Origin: G020353115 sp964640125
GTDB taxonomy: Bacteria; Bacteroidota; Bacteroidia; Bacteroidales; VadinHA17
Length of the DNA stretch: 40,001 bases
NCBI GenBank assembly: GCA_964640125.1
Contig: CAZXGG010000032.1
Span: forward strand, 1-40,001
Direction of reading: 5' to 3'
Shown here: positions 23,492-31,035 of the stretch, one piece after another
Position numbering within the stretch: the stretch's first letter is position 1
How the letters are laid out: every line of letters begins with the position of its first letter
The notes under the pieces: model-generated
What the model was told of the DNA's origin: nothing
Seen by the model: only the letters and a program-made list of their open reading frames with translations
The model's database searches: none
Translations under genes and position numbers: made by a program

Positions 23492-25465
23492 CTAACTCAA
23501 CATGACCTGACCACCGGTTACGGGAATGGCCTGGCCTGTTTCATATTTCTGATCCACCGCATACCATATGGCTTTCATCACATCATCTACCTCACATCCC
23601 CGACCCATAGGTACCAGGCTTTCATACTGTCTTTTCACATCGGCAATTGATTTTGCTCCCGGAACTTTTCCTGCCCTTAAATACTGGACAAACAATCCAT
23701 TTTCCGGATCTGACCAGAGGGGACCATCAAAAAAGTTACCGGGACAGATCGAGTTCACCTTGATTTTAAAGGGGATCAGTTCAAGTGCGAAAGATTGTGT
23801 TAAACCGATCCCTCCAAATTTACTCCCGGCATAGGCAAAGTTCTTATTGCTCCCTTTTAGTCCCGATTTTGAGTTGATCTGGATGATGTCTGAATATTTA
23901 TCGGGTCTCTGTTTTTGTTGAATAATGAAAATTTCAGATGCAGCTTTTGCACAGTTAAAATAACCGGTATAATTCACCTTTGTCACAAGATTAAAAGATT
24001 CCGGATCCATTTCATCCAGGCTCCCGGCCTTCAGTACACCTGCATTACTGATCAACAAGTCCAGTCCGCCGAAGTTAGCAACCGTTTGAACCATCAGGTT
24101 CTTAACCTCCTTTGGTCTGGTAACATCCGCTTTCATGAAGAGTGCTCTGTTTTTCAGAGCCTGATCATTCAGATGATTCTCCAACTTCTTTCCCTTTTTC
24201 CCATTAATATCGGCAATTACAACATCCGCTCCGGAGTGAAACAGTGCTTCTGTTATTCCCTTACCAAAACCCTGTGCTCCTCCGGTAACGAGGGCGATCA
24301 TATTTCGTGCAGAATGACCTGACATAGATCCCTTTGATATCTTTCGCCGATAGTTCTCAACCTCCCATTGATCAATAAAATCGATCTGACTGTTCGTCAA
24401 CACCTTTCCCCCTCCAAAGAATTCTGAATAATATCGAATCTTAACAAGGTCTTCAAAGACTTTTAAGACGGTATGAACTGAGCGTGAATCACTATCAATA
24501 CCCAATACTCCGACGTTTTTGAGAACCACAATTTTCGGTTTATACCCGTTGCGATCCTCGTATTCCTTCAGCTTATGACCCAACTCCTCCAGCAGTTTAT
24601 CCGGATTGCTGGTATTTTCAATGTAAATCCACTCCTTTCGGCAATAAACCACCGTATCCGGGATAAATGGTTTGCTGATTTTATCAAATGAAGTTTTATT
24701 CCGGGTATATGGAAGGAGCAAAGAATTTGTACATAACCTAACAACCGGAAAGGCATCACCGGCCAGCATCATCCGGACTGCCGGTACTGTTTCAATTACC
24801 ATTCCGGGTATTGGTTGGGATGTTATTTCAAGCGGTTTATCTATGGCAGTTTGAAGGGCAGACATGATCTCCCGGTATATTTTCTTTATTTCCCCAACTG
24901 AATCGGAGCTTGCAATAACTCCATGGTTCTCAAGAAAAATAATTTTAGGATCCTCACCGAATGCTTTCCTGAAGGATAAGACTTTCTTTTTCAAAGAGTG
25001 AAAGAGGGTGTAACCTGGATCAGTATAGGGAACGAAGAGTGCTTTTTCACCGAACAATTTATGCGTAATTGTACTGGCATTTCGGCTGCACATCAACCCA
25101 TTAACCAATGTCGGATGCGTATGCACAACGAACCTGTACCGGATCAATTCGTGCAGGGATGTTTCCACAGAGGGTCTTTTACCGAAGTTTGGATCAACAA
25201 GGCATTCGGACAATGCTTCCTTAACCTGCACTTCGCGTTGTTGCGGATCATTTGAAAACGTTTGTTCCGATAGTGACTTCAACTTATTACGATGCAACAC
25301 GACAAAATCATCGATCGGGATATTTGCCAGGCTGGTTCCGCTTGCTTTCACCCAGATCTTCTTTTCATCCTTACAGGATGTATTGCCTCCACCGGCGATG
25401 ACATAGTCTGTTTTTGAACCATAGAACCTACTGATTTCAATAAGTTGTTTCAGGTATTTGTTCAT
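23492..25465 (-). CDS. Class II aldolase / SrlD-type short-chain dehydrogenase fusion
   Basis: A 657-residue bifunctional protein with the architecture of YuxG/RhaDE-type fusions. Residues 1-230 form a class II aldolase domain with zinc ligands His115 and His117 (VVHTHPTLVNG) and His181 (FLENHGVIAS). Residues about 389-657 form a short-chain dehydrogenase (TGGAQGFGKG; SKSG; YAGSK). This SDR half resembles sorbitol-6-phosphate dehydrogenase SrlD closely (IIQINSKSG, KFGGIGLTQSFALEL, TGQAIPVTGGQVM) more than lactaldehyde dehydrogenase. It would cleave a ketose-1-phosphate to DHAP and an aldehyde, and oxidise glucitol-6-phosphate to fructose-6-phosphate. It starts 5 bp after the PHP gene. Confidence 0.85.
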   Translation of the reverse strand: MNKYLKQLIEISRFYGSKTDYVIAGGGNTSCKDEKKIWVKASGTSLANIPIDDFVVLHRNKLKSLSEQTFSNDPQQREVQVKEALSECLVDPNFGKRPSVETSLHELIRYRFVVHTHPTLVNGLMCSRNASTITHKLFGEKALFVPYTDPGYTLFHSLKKKVLSFRKAFGEDPKIIFLENHGVIASSDSVGEIKKIYREIMSALQTAIDKPLEITSQPIPGMVIETVPAVRMMLAGDAFPVVRLCTNSLLLPYTRNKTSFDKISKPFIPDTVVYCRKEWIYIENTSNPDKLLEELGHKLKEYEDRNGYKPKIVVLKNVGVLGIDSDSRSVHTVLKVFEDLVKIRYYSEFFGGGKVLTNSQIDFIDQWEVENYRRKISKGSMSGHSARNMIALVTGGAQGFGKGITEALFHSGADVVIADINGKKGKKLENHLNDQALKNRALFMKADVTRPKEVKNLMVQTVANFGGLDLLISNAGVLKAGSLDEMDPESFNLVTKVNYTGYFNCAKAASEIFIIQQKQRPDKYSDIIQINSKSGLKGSNKNFAYAGSKFGGIGLTQSFALELIPFKIKVNSICPGNFFDGPLWSDPENGLFVQYLRAGKVPGAKSIADVKRQYESLVPMGRGCEVDDVMKAIWYAVDQKYETGQAIPVTGGQVMLS

Positions 25466-25470
25466 GATTG

Positions 25471-26715
25471 TTATGGAGTAATGAATTTTTCTATTACTGC
25501 ATTTCCCAGAGCAACAAATTTTTCCTTTTTGGTTATGCCGGCGGCAGCATCTGCTTTAATCAAACTGGGCTTTCCTTTTGCTTTCAGGTACTGATGGGCT
25601 GCGATAATACAGGCGCCCTCACAGGAAATTCTTTTCATCTCCTCATCCAGCGGGATCCCATTCCTGCATGAAACGGTAAGCGGCAAGAGATCGGGAGTGT
25701 TGTGTTCTGTTCCAAAAAGGATCACGAAGTTATGCTGGGAAAAGAAGCTGATAAAATCCTTCAATACATGGAAGTTATTCCTGCCGGGGATCAGTTCAAT
25801 GCAGAAGACGTGGTAGCTGGTCAATCGCTCAATCAGGTTATACCAATCCCTTTCCAGGTCGGTAAATTTTCCATTTATATCATCGAGCAGTACCGGATAA
25901 CAGGGTATTCCACCGCCATCCAGGATTATTTGTATTACCTGTTCAACTGGAAGAAATGCCTTTTTATTCTCCGGGACAAAAGCGGATCCACCTGCTTTCA
26001 GGAGGTTTGAACGGATTTCATTTTCCAATGCAGCAATACTTCCCGGATCTGCTTCCGGCTGCGTTCCTCGATATAGTTTTCTTAGAAAGTCATGCCGTTC
26101 AGCTTTCCCCTGTATTTTTTCATGCAACGTAACACGGATCGCTTTTGCCACATGTCGCTCCCGCACGAGTTCCTTTGCAAAGCGATCCCTGATTTCGTTC
26201 ATGGATATCTGAAATGTGGGATACAATCCCTCCAGCAACCTGTTGGTCTTATCGATCATCCGTGCAACCTGCTTATGATTTTCCTTGATTACCCGATCAA
26301 TCCTGGCTACATTTTGCTCACTCATGGTGACAGGGAAGTTCAGTCCTTTACCACTGAGATAGATCCTGCCAGGATTGTTCGGATCGTTTATCCGGATCCC
26401 TTTTCTTTGGTCTTCAGCAGATAATCCAATGAACTCAATGTTAAACAGCGGAAATATTTTGTATTTCAGACAATATTGATAAAACGGCTGGTACCCAGCC
26501 GTGGTATAGAAATCGTTAATACCCAGCACCTTGATTTCTTCCTGGTGTGCCATGCGGAAGATCTGATCGAAACCGGTGAAAGCACTGAATGAAAAGGGTG
26601 TATGGATATGCCCGTTTACCTTGTATAGCGGCAGTTCGGATTTCTTGAAACCATCCATCAGGAGTTCAGCCGGTTCCGGGAAGTCTTTTAAAATGTTATG
26701 TTGTTTTTTTGTCAT
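25471..26715 (-). CDS. PHP-domain-like protein of unknown function
   Basis: A 414-residue protein with a degenerate polymerase-and-histidinol-phosphatase fold: HIHTPFSFSAF (motif I, about residues 38-48), GINDFYTTAGYQPFYQY where family members usually have TDH, FPLFNIEFIG (the GxE position), and FGTEHNTPD near the end (the usual SDxH). Several metal ligands are thus kept and at least one is replaced by Phe. A distinctive stretch, INDPNNPGRIYLSGKGL, is not part of the standard PHP pattern. Probably a metal-dependent phosphoesterase or hydrolase acting on a sugar phosphate made by the flanking enzymes; no specific function can be assigned. ATG 26715 is preferred over an upstream TTG at 26730 that overlaps the E1 stop. 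Confidence 0.65.
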   Translation of the reverse strand: MTKKQHNILKDFPEPAELLMDGFKKSELPLYKVNGHIHTPFSFSAFTGFDQIFRMAHQEEIKVLGINDFYTTAGYQPFYQYCLKYKIFPLFNIEFIGLSAEDQRKGIRINDPNNPGRIYLSGKGLNFPVTMSEQNVARIDRVIKENHKQVARMIDKTNRLLEGLYPTFQISMNEIRDRFAKELVRERHVAKAIRVTLHEKIQGKAERHDFLRKLYRGTQPEADPGSIAALENEIRSNLLKAGGSAFVPENKKAFLPVEQVIQIILDGGGIPCYPVLLDDINGKFTDLERDWYNLIERLTSYHVFCIELIPGRNNFHVLKDFISFFSQHNFVILFGTEHNTPDLLPLTVSCRNGIPLDEEMKRISCEGACIIAAHQYLKAKGKPSLIKADAAAGITKKEKFVALGNAVIEKFITP

Positions 26716-26726
26716 TTTATAATAAC

Positions 26727-29195
26727 TCAAATCCCCAGCCGGCTTGTTCTGATCTGTTCTTCATCACTGAAGTCATTCGATGGATTGTATCCTTTCAGTG
26801 GCATGATCTTCTGGTGGCAGGCATCCAGGATCCACTCTTTTTGTGGAAAGAAGGACTCTTCCAGTTCATGAGCTGGAACGATCCAGTTTCTTGATCCCAC
26901 AACCACAGGGGGGGCGTCCAGGTAATCGAACGCCAGTTCTGTTACCGTTTGTGCCATCTCTTTCATGAACGATCCCCTGGATGATGCATCACTGGCAAGA
27001 ATGATCTTTCCGGTTTTTTTCACAGACTCCAGCACCGGTTCATAATTGAACGGTACCAGGCTGCGGCCATCGATCACCTCTGTTGAGATCCCCCACCTGG
27101 CAGACAGTTCGCCGGAAGCTTCCATTACAGTATAAAGGGTTGCTCCTACCGAGAGTATGGTTAAATCTTTCCCCTGCTTCTTTATGTCGGGTTCTCCGAT
27201 GGGGATCTCATAGTATTCCTCAGGAACACCGCCTTCATGAAACAGTTCACCTACATCATAGATTCTTTGACTTTCAAAGAAAACAACGGGATCTGTTCCC
27301 TGCAGGGCAGCATTCATCAATCCCTTGGCATCATAGGGTGTGGCGGGAAAAACAACCTTTAACCCGGGAATATGTGCTACGATGGATGACCAGTCCTGGG
27401 AGTGCTGTGCACCATATTTTGAACCAACTGAAACCCTCAGAACAACGGGCATTTTCAGGATATTCCCACTCATGGATTGCCATTTTGGAAGCTGGTTGAA
27501 CACTTCATCACCTGCCCGGCCCAGGAAATCACAATACATGATCTCGGGGATAACTCTTCCACCACACATGGCATATCCCACGGCGGCACCGGCGATCGCC
27601 CCTTCAGAGATCGGAGTGTTAAACAACCGGTGGTATGGCAGGGCTTCCGTTAACCCCCGGTACACAGCGAATGCCCCTCCCCAATCGCGGTTCTCCTCGC
27701 CAAAGGCGATCAGCGTCGGATCTTTATAGAACCGGTCAATGATGGCTTCAAAAATGCCATCCCTCAATTGAAAGGATTTGACTTTCGAGAAGGGCTTTCC
27801 ATCGGTATCGAGTCCAAACCGTTCTTTCTTTTTAATTTGAAGAACTCTCGGGTTCTCCCCGATTGGCAGACAAACTTCCGGATCCCTGTGGTCAAAGGTA
27901 TCGACTGATCCGTTGGAGAACATCTTCCGGCCTATTGCATCGGGATCCCTCGTGAGGTTCATGCGGGGGGATTGCGTATCATCCACCACAAGGACCATGA
28001 TCTCAGTAATCAGATCCTTCACTTTTCCCCGGATGGATTCCAGCGCAATGGCAGAGGCTACTCCAGCAGTCACCAGCTGGGTCCCAAATTCAATGATGGA
28101 GTCAACATTTTTCCATGCTTCAATCTCCTCATTAGAACGGTAGGATGAGGCATCGGATGGTGAATGTCCGCTAATCCGGTAGGTCAGTGTATCGAGCAGT
28201 ACCGGGCCTTTTCTTTCTTCGAGGATTGCTTTTTTCCGTTTGAAAGCATCTATCACAGCAAGTGGATTGTAGCCATCGACCCGTTCTGCATGCATCATTT
28301 CAGGATTTACTCCGGCACCTACCCGTGCCAGTATATCATAACCCATGGTTTCACCCCGTGTTTGACCGCCCATTCCATACTGATTGTTCATAAAATTGAA
28401 CAGAATGGGCAAACCTCCCCTGTATTCTTCATCCCAGAGGGTTTTGAACTGATCCATGGAAGCGAAACTTATTCCTTCCCAGACCGGACCACATCCCATC
28501 GAGGCATCACCAATGTTTGCCACTACGATTCCCGGTTTTCTATTCACCCTTTTGTACAGGGCAGCGCCCACAGAGATATCCCCGGATCCGCCAACTATGG
28601 CGTTGTTGGGATAGATACCAAAAGGTGGAAAAAAGGCGTGCATGGATCCGCCCAATCCCTTATTGAATCCGGTTTCCCGGGCAAAAATCTCAGCCAGTGT
28701 CCCGTACAGTAAAAACCGGACAGCCAGATCCTTTACCTCTCCTTTACCATCTTTTTCCACAATACGCAAAATGGTTCCGTCAAAATACCCTGACATAATC
28801 TGCATCAGGAAATCCTCTTCCGACCGGTAAATGGCAGATAATCCTTTTGCAAGGATCTCTCCATGGCTACGATGGGAGCCAAAAATAAAATCATCGACGG
28901 TCAGGTGGTAGGCCATCCCAACGGCAGAAGCTTCCTGACCAATGGATAGGTGAGCTGGGCCGGGATGGTTGTAAGGGATGCCATTGTATTCTCCGGTGGT
29001 TTTCACCCTGTTGAGCATGGTTTCAAACTCACGTATGATCACCATATCCCGGTAGATCCTGACCAGGTCTTCATCAGAATAATTCTCCCTTTCCTGTTGA
29101 ATGGACCTGCTGTATTGATTCAGCGGGATCTTACCAAAAGATATATACCCTGGTTTCCTCTCTTTTTCCGGATCGATATATTGTTTTTTAGACAC
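26727..29195 (-). CDS. 2-oxoacid dehydrogenase E1, fused alpha and beta subunits
   Basis: A single-chain thiamine-diphosphate E1, about 822 residues from GTG 29195 (or 843 from TTG 29258). The alpha half (about residues 40-410) has GSHRSHGE, FNKGLGGSMHAF, the ThDP motif GDAS...NFMNNQYG, and the active-site loop YRISGHSPSD. The beta half (about 480-790) has GEENRDWGGAF, NTPISEGAIAGAAVGYAM and YGAQHSQDWSS. The spacing from GDAS to the NN pair is about 38 residues, longer than the usual 22-28. It would decarboxylate a 2-oxoacid and pass the acyl group to the E2 encoded upstream. No E3 is in the window, so the housekeeping dihydrolipoamide dehydrogenase is presumably used. Branched-chain, pyruvate or acetoin-type substrates cannot be told apart. 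Confidence 0.88.
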   Translation of the reverse strand: MSKKQYIDPEKERKPGYISFGKIPLNQYSRSIQQERENYSDEDLVRIYRDMVIIREFETMLNRVKTTGEYNGIPYNHPGPAHLSIGQEASAVGMAYHLTVDDFIFGSHRSHGEILAKGLSAIYRSEEDFLMQIMSGYFDGTILRIVEKDGKGEVKDLAVRFLLYGTLAEIFARETGFNKGLGGSMHAFFPPFGIYPNNAIVGGSGDISVGAALYKRVNRKPGIVVANIGDASMGCGPVWEGISFASMDQFKTLWDEEYRGGLPILFNFMNNQYGMGGQTRGETMGYDILARVGAGVNPEMMHAERVDGYNPLAVIDAFKRKKAILEERKGPVLLDTLTYRISGHSPSDASSYRSNEEIEAWKNVDSIIEFGTQLVTAGVASAIALESIRGKVKDLITEIMVLVVDDTQSPRMNLTRDPDAIGRKMFSNGSVDTFDHRDPEVCLPIGENPRVLQIKKKERFGLDTDGKPFSKVKSFQLRDGIFEAIIDRFYKDPTLIAFGEENRDWGGAFAVYRGLTEALPYHRLFNTPISEGAIAGAAVGYAMCGGRVIPEIMYCDFLGRAGDEVFNQLPKWQSMSGNILKMPVVLRVSVGSKYGAQHSQDWSSIVAHIPGLKVVFPATPYDAKGLMNAALQGTDPVVFFESQRIYDVGELFHEGGVPEEYYEIPIGEPDIKKQGKDLTILSVGATLYTVMEASGELSARWGISTEVIDGRSLVPFNYEPVLESVKKTGKIILASDASSRGSFMKEMAQTVTELAFDYLDAPPVVVGSRNWIVPAHELEESFFPQKEWILDACHQKIMPLKGYNPSNDFSDEEQIRTSRLGI

Positions 29196-29204
29196 GGGTG
29201 GTAT

Positions 29205-29225
29205 GGTTTCTGGTTTCTGGTTTCT
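29205..29225 (-). repeat. Three tandem 7-bp repeats (GGTTTCT)
   Basis: Three exact head-to-tail copies end 10 nt before the GTG at 29195, the same geometry as the repeats before the SSS and GH116 starts. If translation instead began at TTG 29258 they would be coding (NQKPETI region). The consistent position argues for the GTG start. Confidence 0.6.
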
Positions 29226-29299
29226 CTGGTATTTTGCGGTCCATGAATTGCTTTCCAATTGAATAGCAAATCAGGACCGTTTTATTTCGTGCACCCCTA

Positions 29300-29318
29300 C
29301 CCCGGGCTCTGCCCGGGG
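29300..29318. repeat. GC-rich hairpin (REP-like)
   Basis: CCCCGGGC (29300-29307), loop TCT, GCCCGGGG (29311-29318): a perfect 8-bp stem of only G and C in an otherwise AT-rich spacer between the E2 stop and the E1 start. It may stabilise or pause the E2-E1 transcript and lower E1 relative to E2, or be a dispersed palindrome. Confidence 0.5.
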
Positions 29319-29396
29319 CTATTTGAGTTCAACTCCGCCGTAGTTGTTAATTCAATTCCTCCTCTTAACATTCTCACTTCTTTTACCCAGTGCCAA

Positions 29397-29437
29397 GAAC
29401 CGAGGATCCTTCCTGCCTGCAGGCAAGGTTCTCGGTT
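29397..29437. repeat. Nested palindrome containing TGCCTGCAGGCA
   Basis: Outer arms AACCGAG (29398-29404) and CTCGGTT (29431-29437) flank CCTT/AAGG and a perfect central palindrome TGCCTGCAGGCA (29414-29425). The 12-mer GCAGGCAAGGTT is shared with 12886-12897. Confidence 0.5.
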
Positions 29438-29450
29438 TCGGTTTCCTACC

Positions 29451-29515
29451 AACTTATCAACTCATAACTTATCAACTTATAACTTATCAACTTATAACTT
29501 ATCAACTTATAACTT
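29451..29515. repeat. Tandem 15-bp repeat, 4.3 copies
   Basis: AACTTATCAACTCAT followed by three exact AACTTATCAACTTAT units (29466-29510) and a partial AACTT. The unit is AACTTATC plus AACTTAT, so it is built from the same 7-mer as the repeat at 39921-39967. It lies against the E2 stop codon, in the spacer upstream of E1. Confidence 0.85.
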
Positions 29516-30844
29516 TTAGCTTATATCTTCGTCTTCAAATCGTTCAATCTCCTCTTTCACATCTTTCAGAAAAAGAGATGCCGGGCCGCCGTCCAGTGCA
29601 CGGTGGTCATAGGTGAGGGAGAGGCCGATATAGGGAATGATACCGATTTTATCTCCTTCCAGTTCAGCCGGACGTTTCACAATGGTGTTCACGCCCAGTA
29701 TGGCAACCTGTGGAAGGTTAATGACCGGTGTAAACATTTCCACACCATAGGCACCCAGGTTTGAAATTGTGAATCCTGCTGATTCAGGGTTCAGCAAATC
29801 CGGATCGATATTCCCTTTCCTGCATTTTCCCGCAAGTTCTTTCAATTGAACGGATAGTTCTGCAAGGGATAATTTATCGGCTCCAATCACTGCAGGAACC
29901 ATCAATCCCCGTTCCGTATCTACGGCAAAGCCCAGGTTCACGTTCCTGAACAGTTTGATCTGATCACCCAGGAAATGAGCATTCACTTCCGGGTGTTTCT
30001 GCAGTGTTCTGACCACGGCAAAACAGATCATATCATTCAGTGTGATATCGGGATATTCCCCTTTTGTCTTATTCACTTTCACCTTTTGCCTGAGCTCGAG
30101 AATTCTCCTCGCATCAGCGCTGGTATGGTGGGTAAGCTGGGCAGAACTTTGCAGGGACCGGTACATGGCTTCTGCAATCCGTCTCCGGACATTAGACAGG
30201 GGGCGGATCTCTGTTTCCTCCGGATGTTTTTGTCCGCGTTCAACCAGGTCCTTGCTGGTTACCTTTTCCCGGATTTTTTCACGGTCATACACCAGGTCTC
30301 CCTTTTTCATCATCTCCCTGGCAAGCGGGGTTATTTTTGGTTGTTGCGTCAGGGCGCGGAGAATATCTTTCTCAACAATTCTTCCTCCAGGCCCTGATCC
30401 CGTCAGGTGCGAGACATCGATTCGTAATTGTGCTGCCAGCCGTCCTGCCCGTGGAGAGATCCTGATCTCCCCGGCTGTCCCCTCATCCTTATCTCGTATC
30501 CGTTCCCGGGCATCTTCTTCACTATCCTGTATTTGTTCATCTTCAAACGTTTTCTTTAAATCAGCAGTTTCTTTCCCTGCAGGACGAAATTCATCAACCG
30601 GTTCCCCTTTCTTTCCAATAACGGCAACATTTGACAATACGGGTACTTCATCACCGGCATCGTAAAAAAGTTCAAGAAGGATCCCGTTCGTCTTCGCTTC
30701 CTCCTCAAAGGCTGCCTTATCCGTTTCATACGAGAACAACAGATCACCCTTTGATACCTCCTCTCCCTTTTGTTTAAACCACTCTGTGAGTATGCAGGTT
30801 TCGACAGACTGGCCCTGCTTTGGCATGATTACCGGTTGAGCCAT
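29516..30844 (-). CDS. 2-oxoacid dehydrogenase E2 (lipoyl acyltransferase)
   Basis: A 442-residue E2 with one lipoyl domain (residues 1-78, lipoyl Lys43 in YETDKAAFE), an E3/E1-binding domain (about 128-165, RISPRAGRLAAQLRIDVSHL, then GSGPGGRIVEKDIL), and a catalytic CoA-acyltransferase domain (about 215-442) ending in the active-site motif LTYDHRALDGGPA (His about 414). It transfers the acyl group from E1 to CoA. It is the first gene of the operon facing the GntR regulator, with about 109 nt of predicted leader from the promoter at 30959-30989. The 257-bp spacer to E1 holds three repeat structures. Confidence 0.92.
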   Translation of the reverse strand: MAQPVIMPKQGQSVETCILTEWFKQKGEEVSKGDLLFSYETDKAAFEEEAKTNGILLELFYDAGDEVPVLSNVAVIGKKGEPVDEFRPAGKETADLKKTFEDEQIQDSEEDARERIRDKDEGTAGEIRISPRAGRLAAQLRIDVSHLTGSGPGGRIVEKDILRALTQQPKITPLAREMMKKGDLVYDREKIREKVTSKDLVERGQKHPEETEIRPLSNVRRRIAEAMYRSLQSSAQLTHHTSADARRILELRQKVKVNKTKGEYPDITLNDMICFAVVRTLQKHPEVNAHFLGDQIKLFRNVNLGFAVDTERGLMVPAVIGADKLSLAELSVQLKELAGKCRKGNIDPDLLNPESAGFTISNLGAYGVEMFTPVINLPQVAILGVNTIVKRPAELEGDKIGIIPYIGLSLTYDHRALDGGPASLFLKDVKEEIERFEDEDIS

Positions 30845-30958
30845 GTTTTATTTCAAGTTATTGTTATAAAATATATAAACCTGTTAAGATAGGTTGAAAA
30901 TCAATAACATAATATTACAATTTATATATTTATGTATCAGTTATTTATAAATATTTAA

Positions 30959-30989
30959 CAAATATATAATTAATAACTTGTATTTACAA
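30959..30989 (-). promoter_or_regulatory. Predicted promoter of the E2-E1-PHP-aldolase-SorE operon
   Basis: On the minus strand, TTG at 30989-30987, a 20-nt spacer, then a perfect -7 box TATATTTG at 30966-30959. This fits the Bacteroidota TTG-N17-23-TAnnTTTG pattern. The -33 TTG lies within one arm of the 24-bp palindrome, so a bound repressor would block it. Confidence 0.6.
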
Positions 30990-30995
30990 GTTATT
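30972..30995. promoter_or_regulatory. 24-bp palindromic operator, probable GntR/UTRA binding site
   Basis: Arms AATAACTTGTA (30972-30982) and TACAAGTTATT (30985-30995) are exact complements around a TT spacer. The core TTGTA..TACAA resembles operators of HutC-subfamily GntR regulators (GTnTAnAC-type core). It lies 41 bp upstream of the regulator's ATG and between two divergent promoters. Confidence 0.7.
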
Positions 30996-31008
30996 TTGTG
31001 TATTTTTA
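30978..31008 (+). promoter_or_regulatory. Predicted promoter of the GntR regulator
   Basis: TTG at 30978-30980, exactly 20 nt, then TATTTTTA at 31001-31008 (seven of eight to the consensus with variable positions allowed). It mirrors the divergent promoter and shares the same palindrome, which predicts autoregulation. Predicted leader about 20 nt. Confidence 0.5.
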
Positions 31009-31035
31009 CATTAAATTTTACTTATTACAGGATAA

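Noticed and set aside
29196..29258. Longer E1 protein from a TTG start at 29258
   Set aside because: The extra 21 codons read through the 7-bp repeat and show no conserved residues; GTG 29195 gives the same repeat-to-start spacing seen at other genes. It is not excluded.
29451..29515. Possible CRISPR array
   Set aside because: Units are 15 bp, directly abutting, with no spacers and no cas genes.
29259..29519. Plus-strand open frame ending in repeated NLSTY residues
   Set aside because: The repeated residues are only the translation of the 15-bp tandem repeat; the frame also covers two palindromes and has no coding character.
30878..30895. AACCT/AGGTT inverted repeat in the E2 leader
   Set aside because: Only 5-bp arms with an 8-nt loop and mismatches inside; too weak to call a regulatory hairpin.
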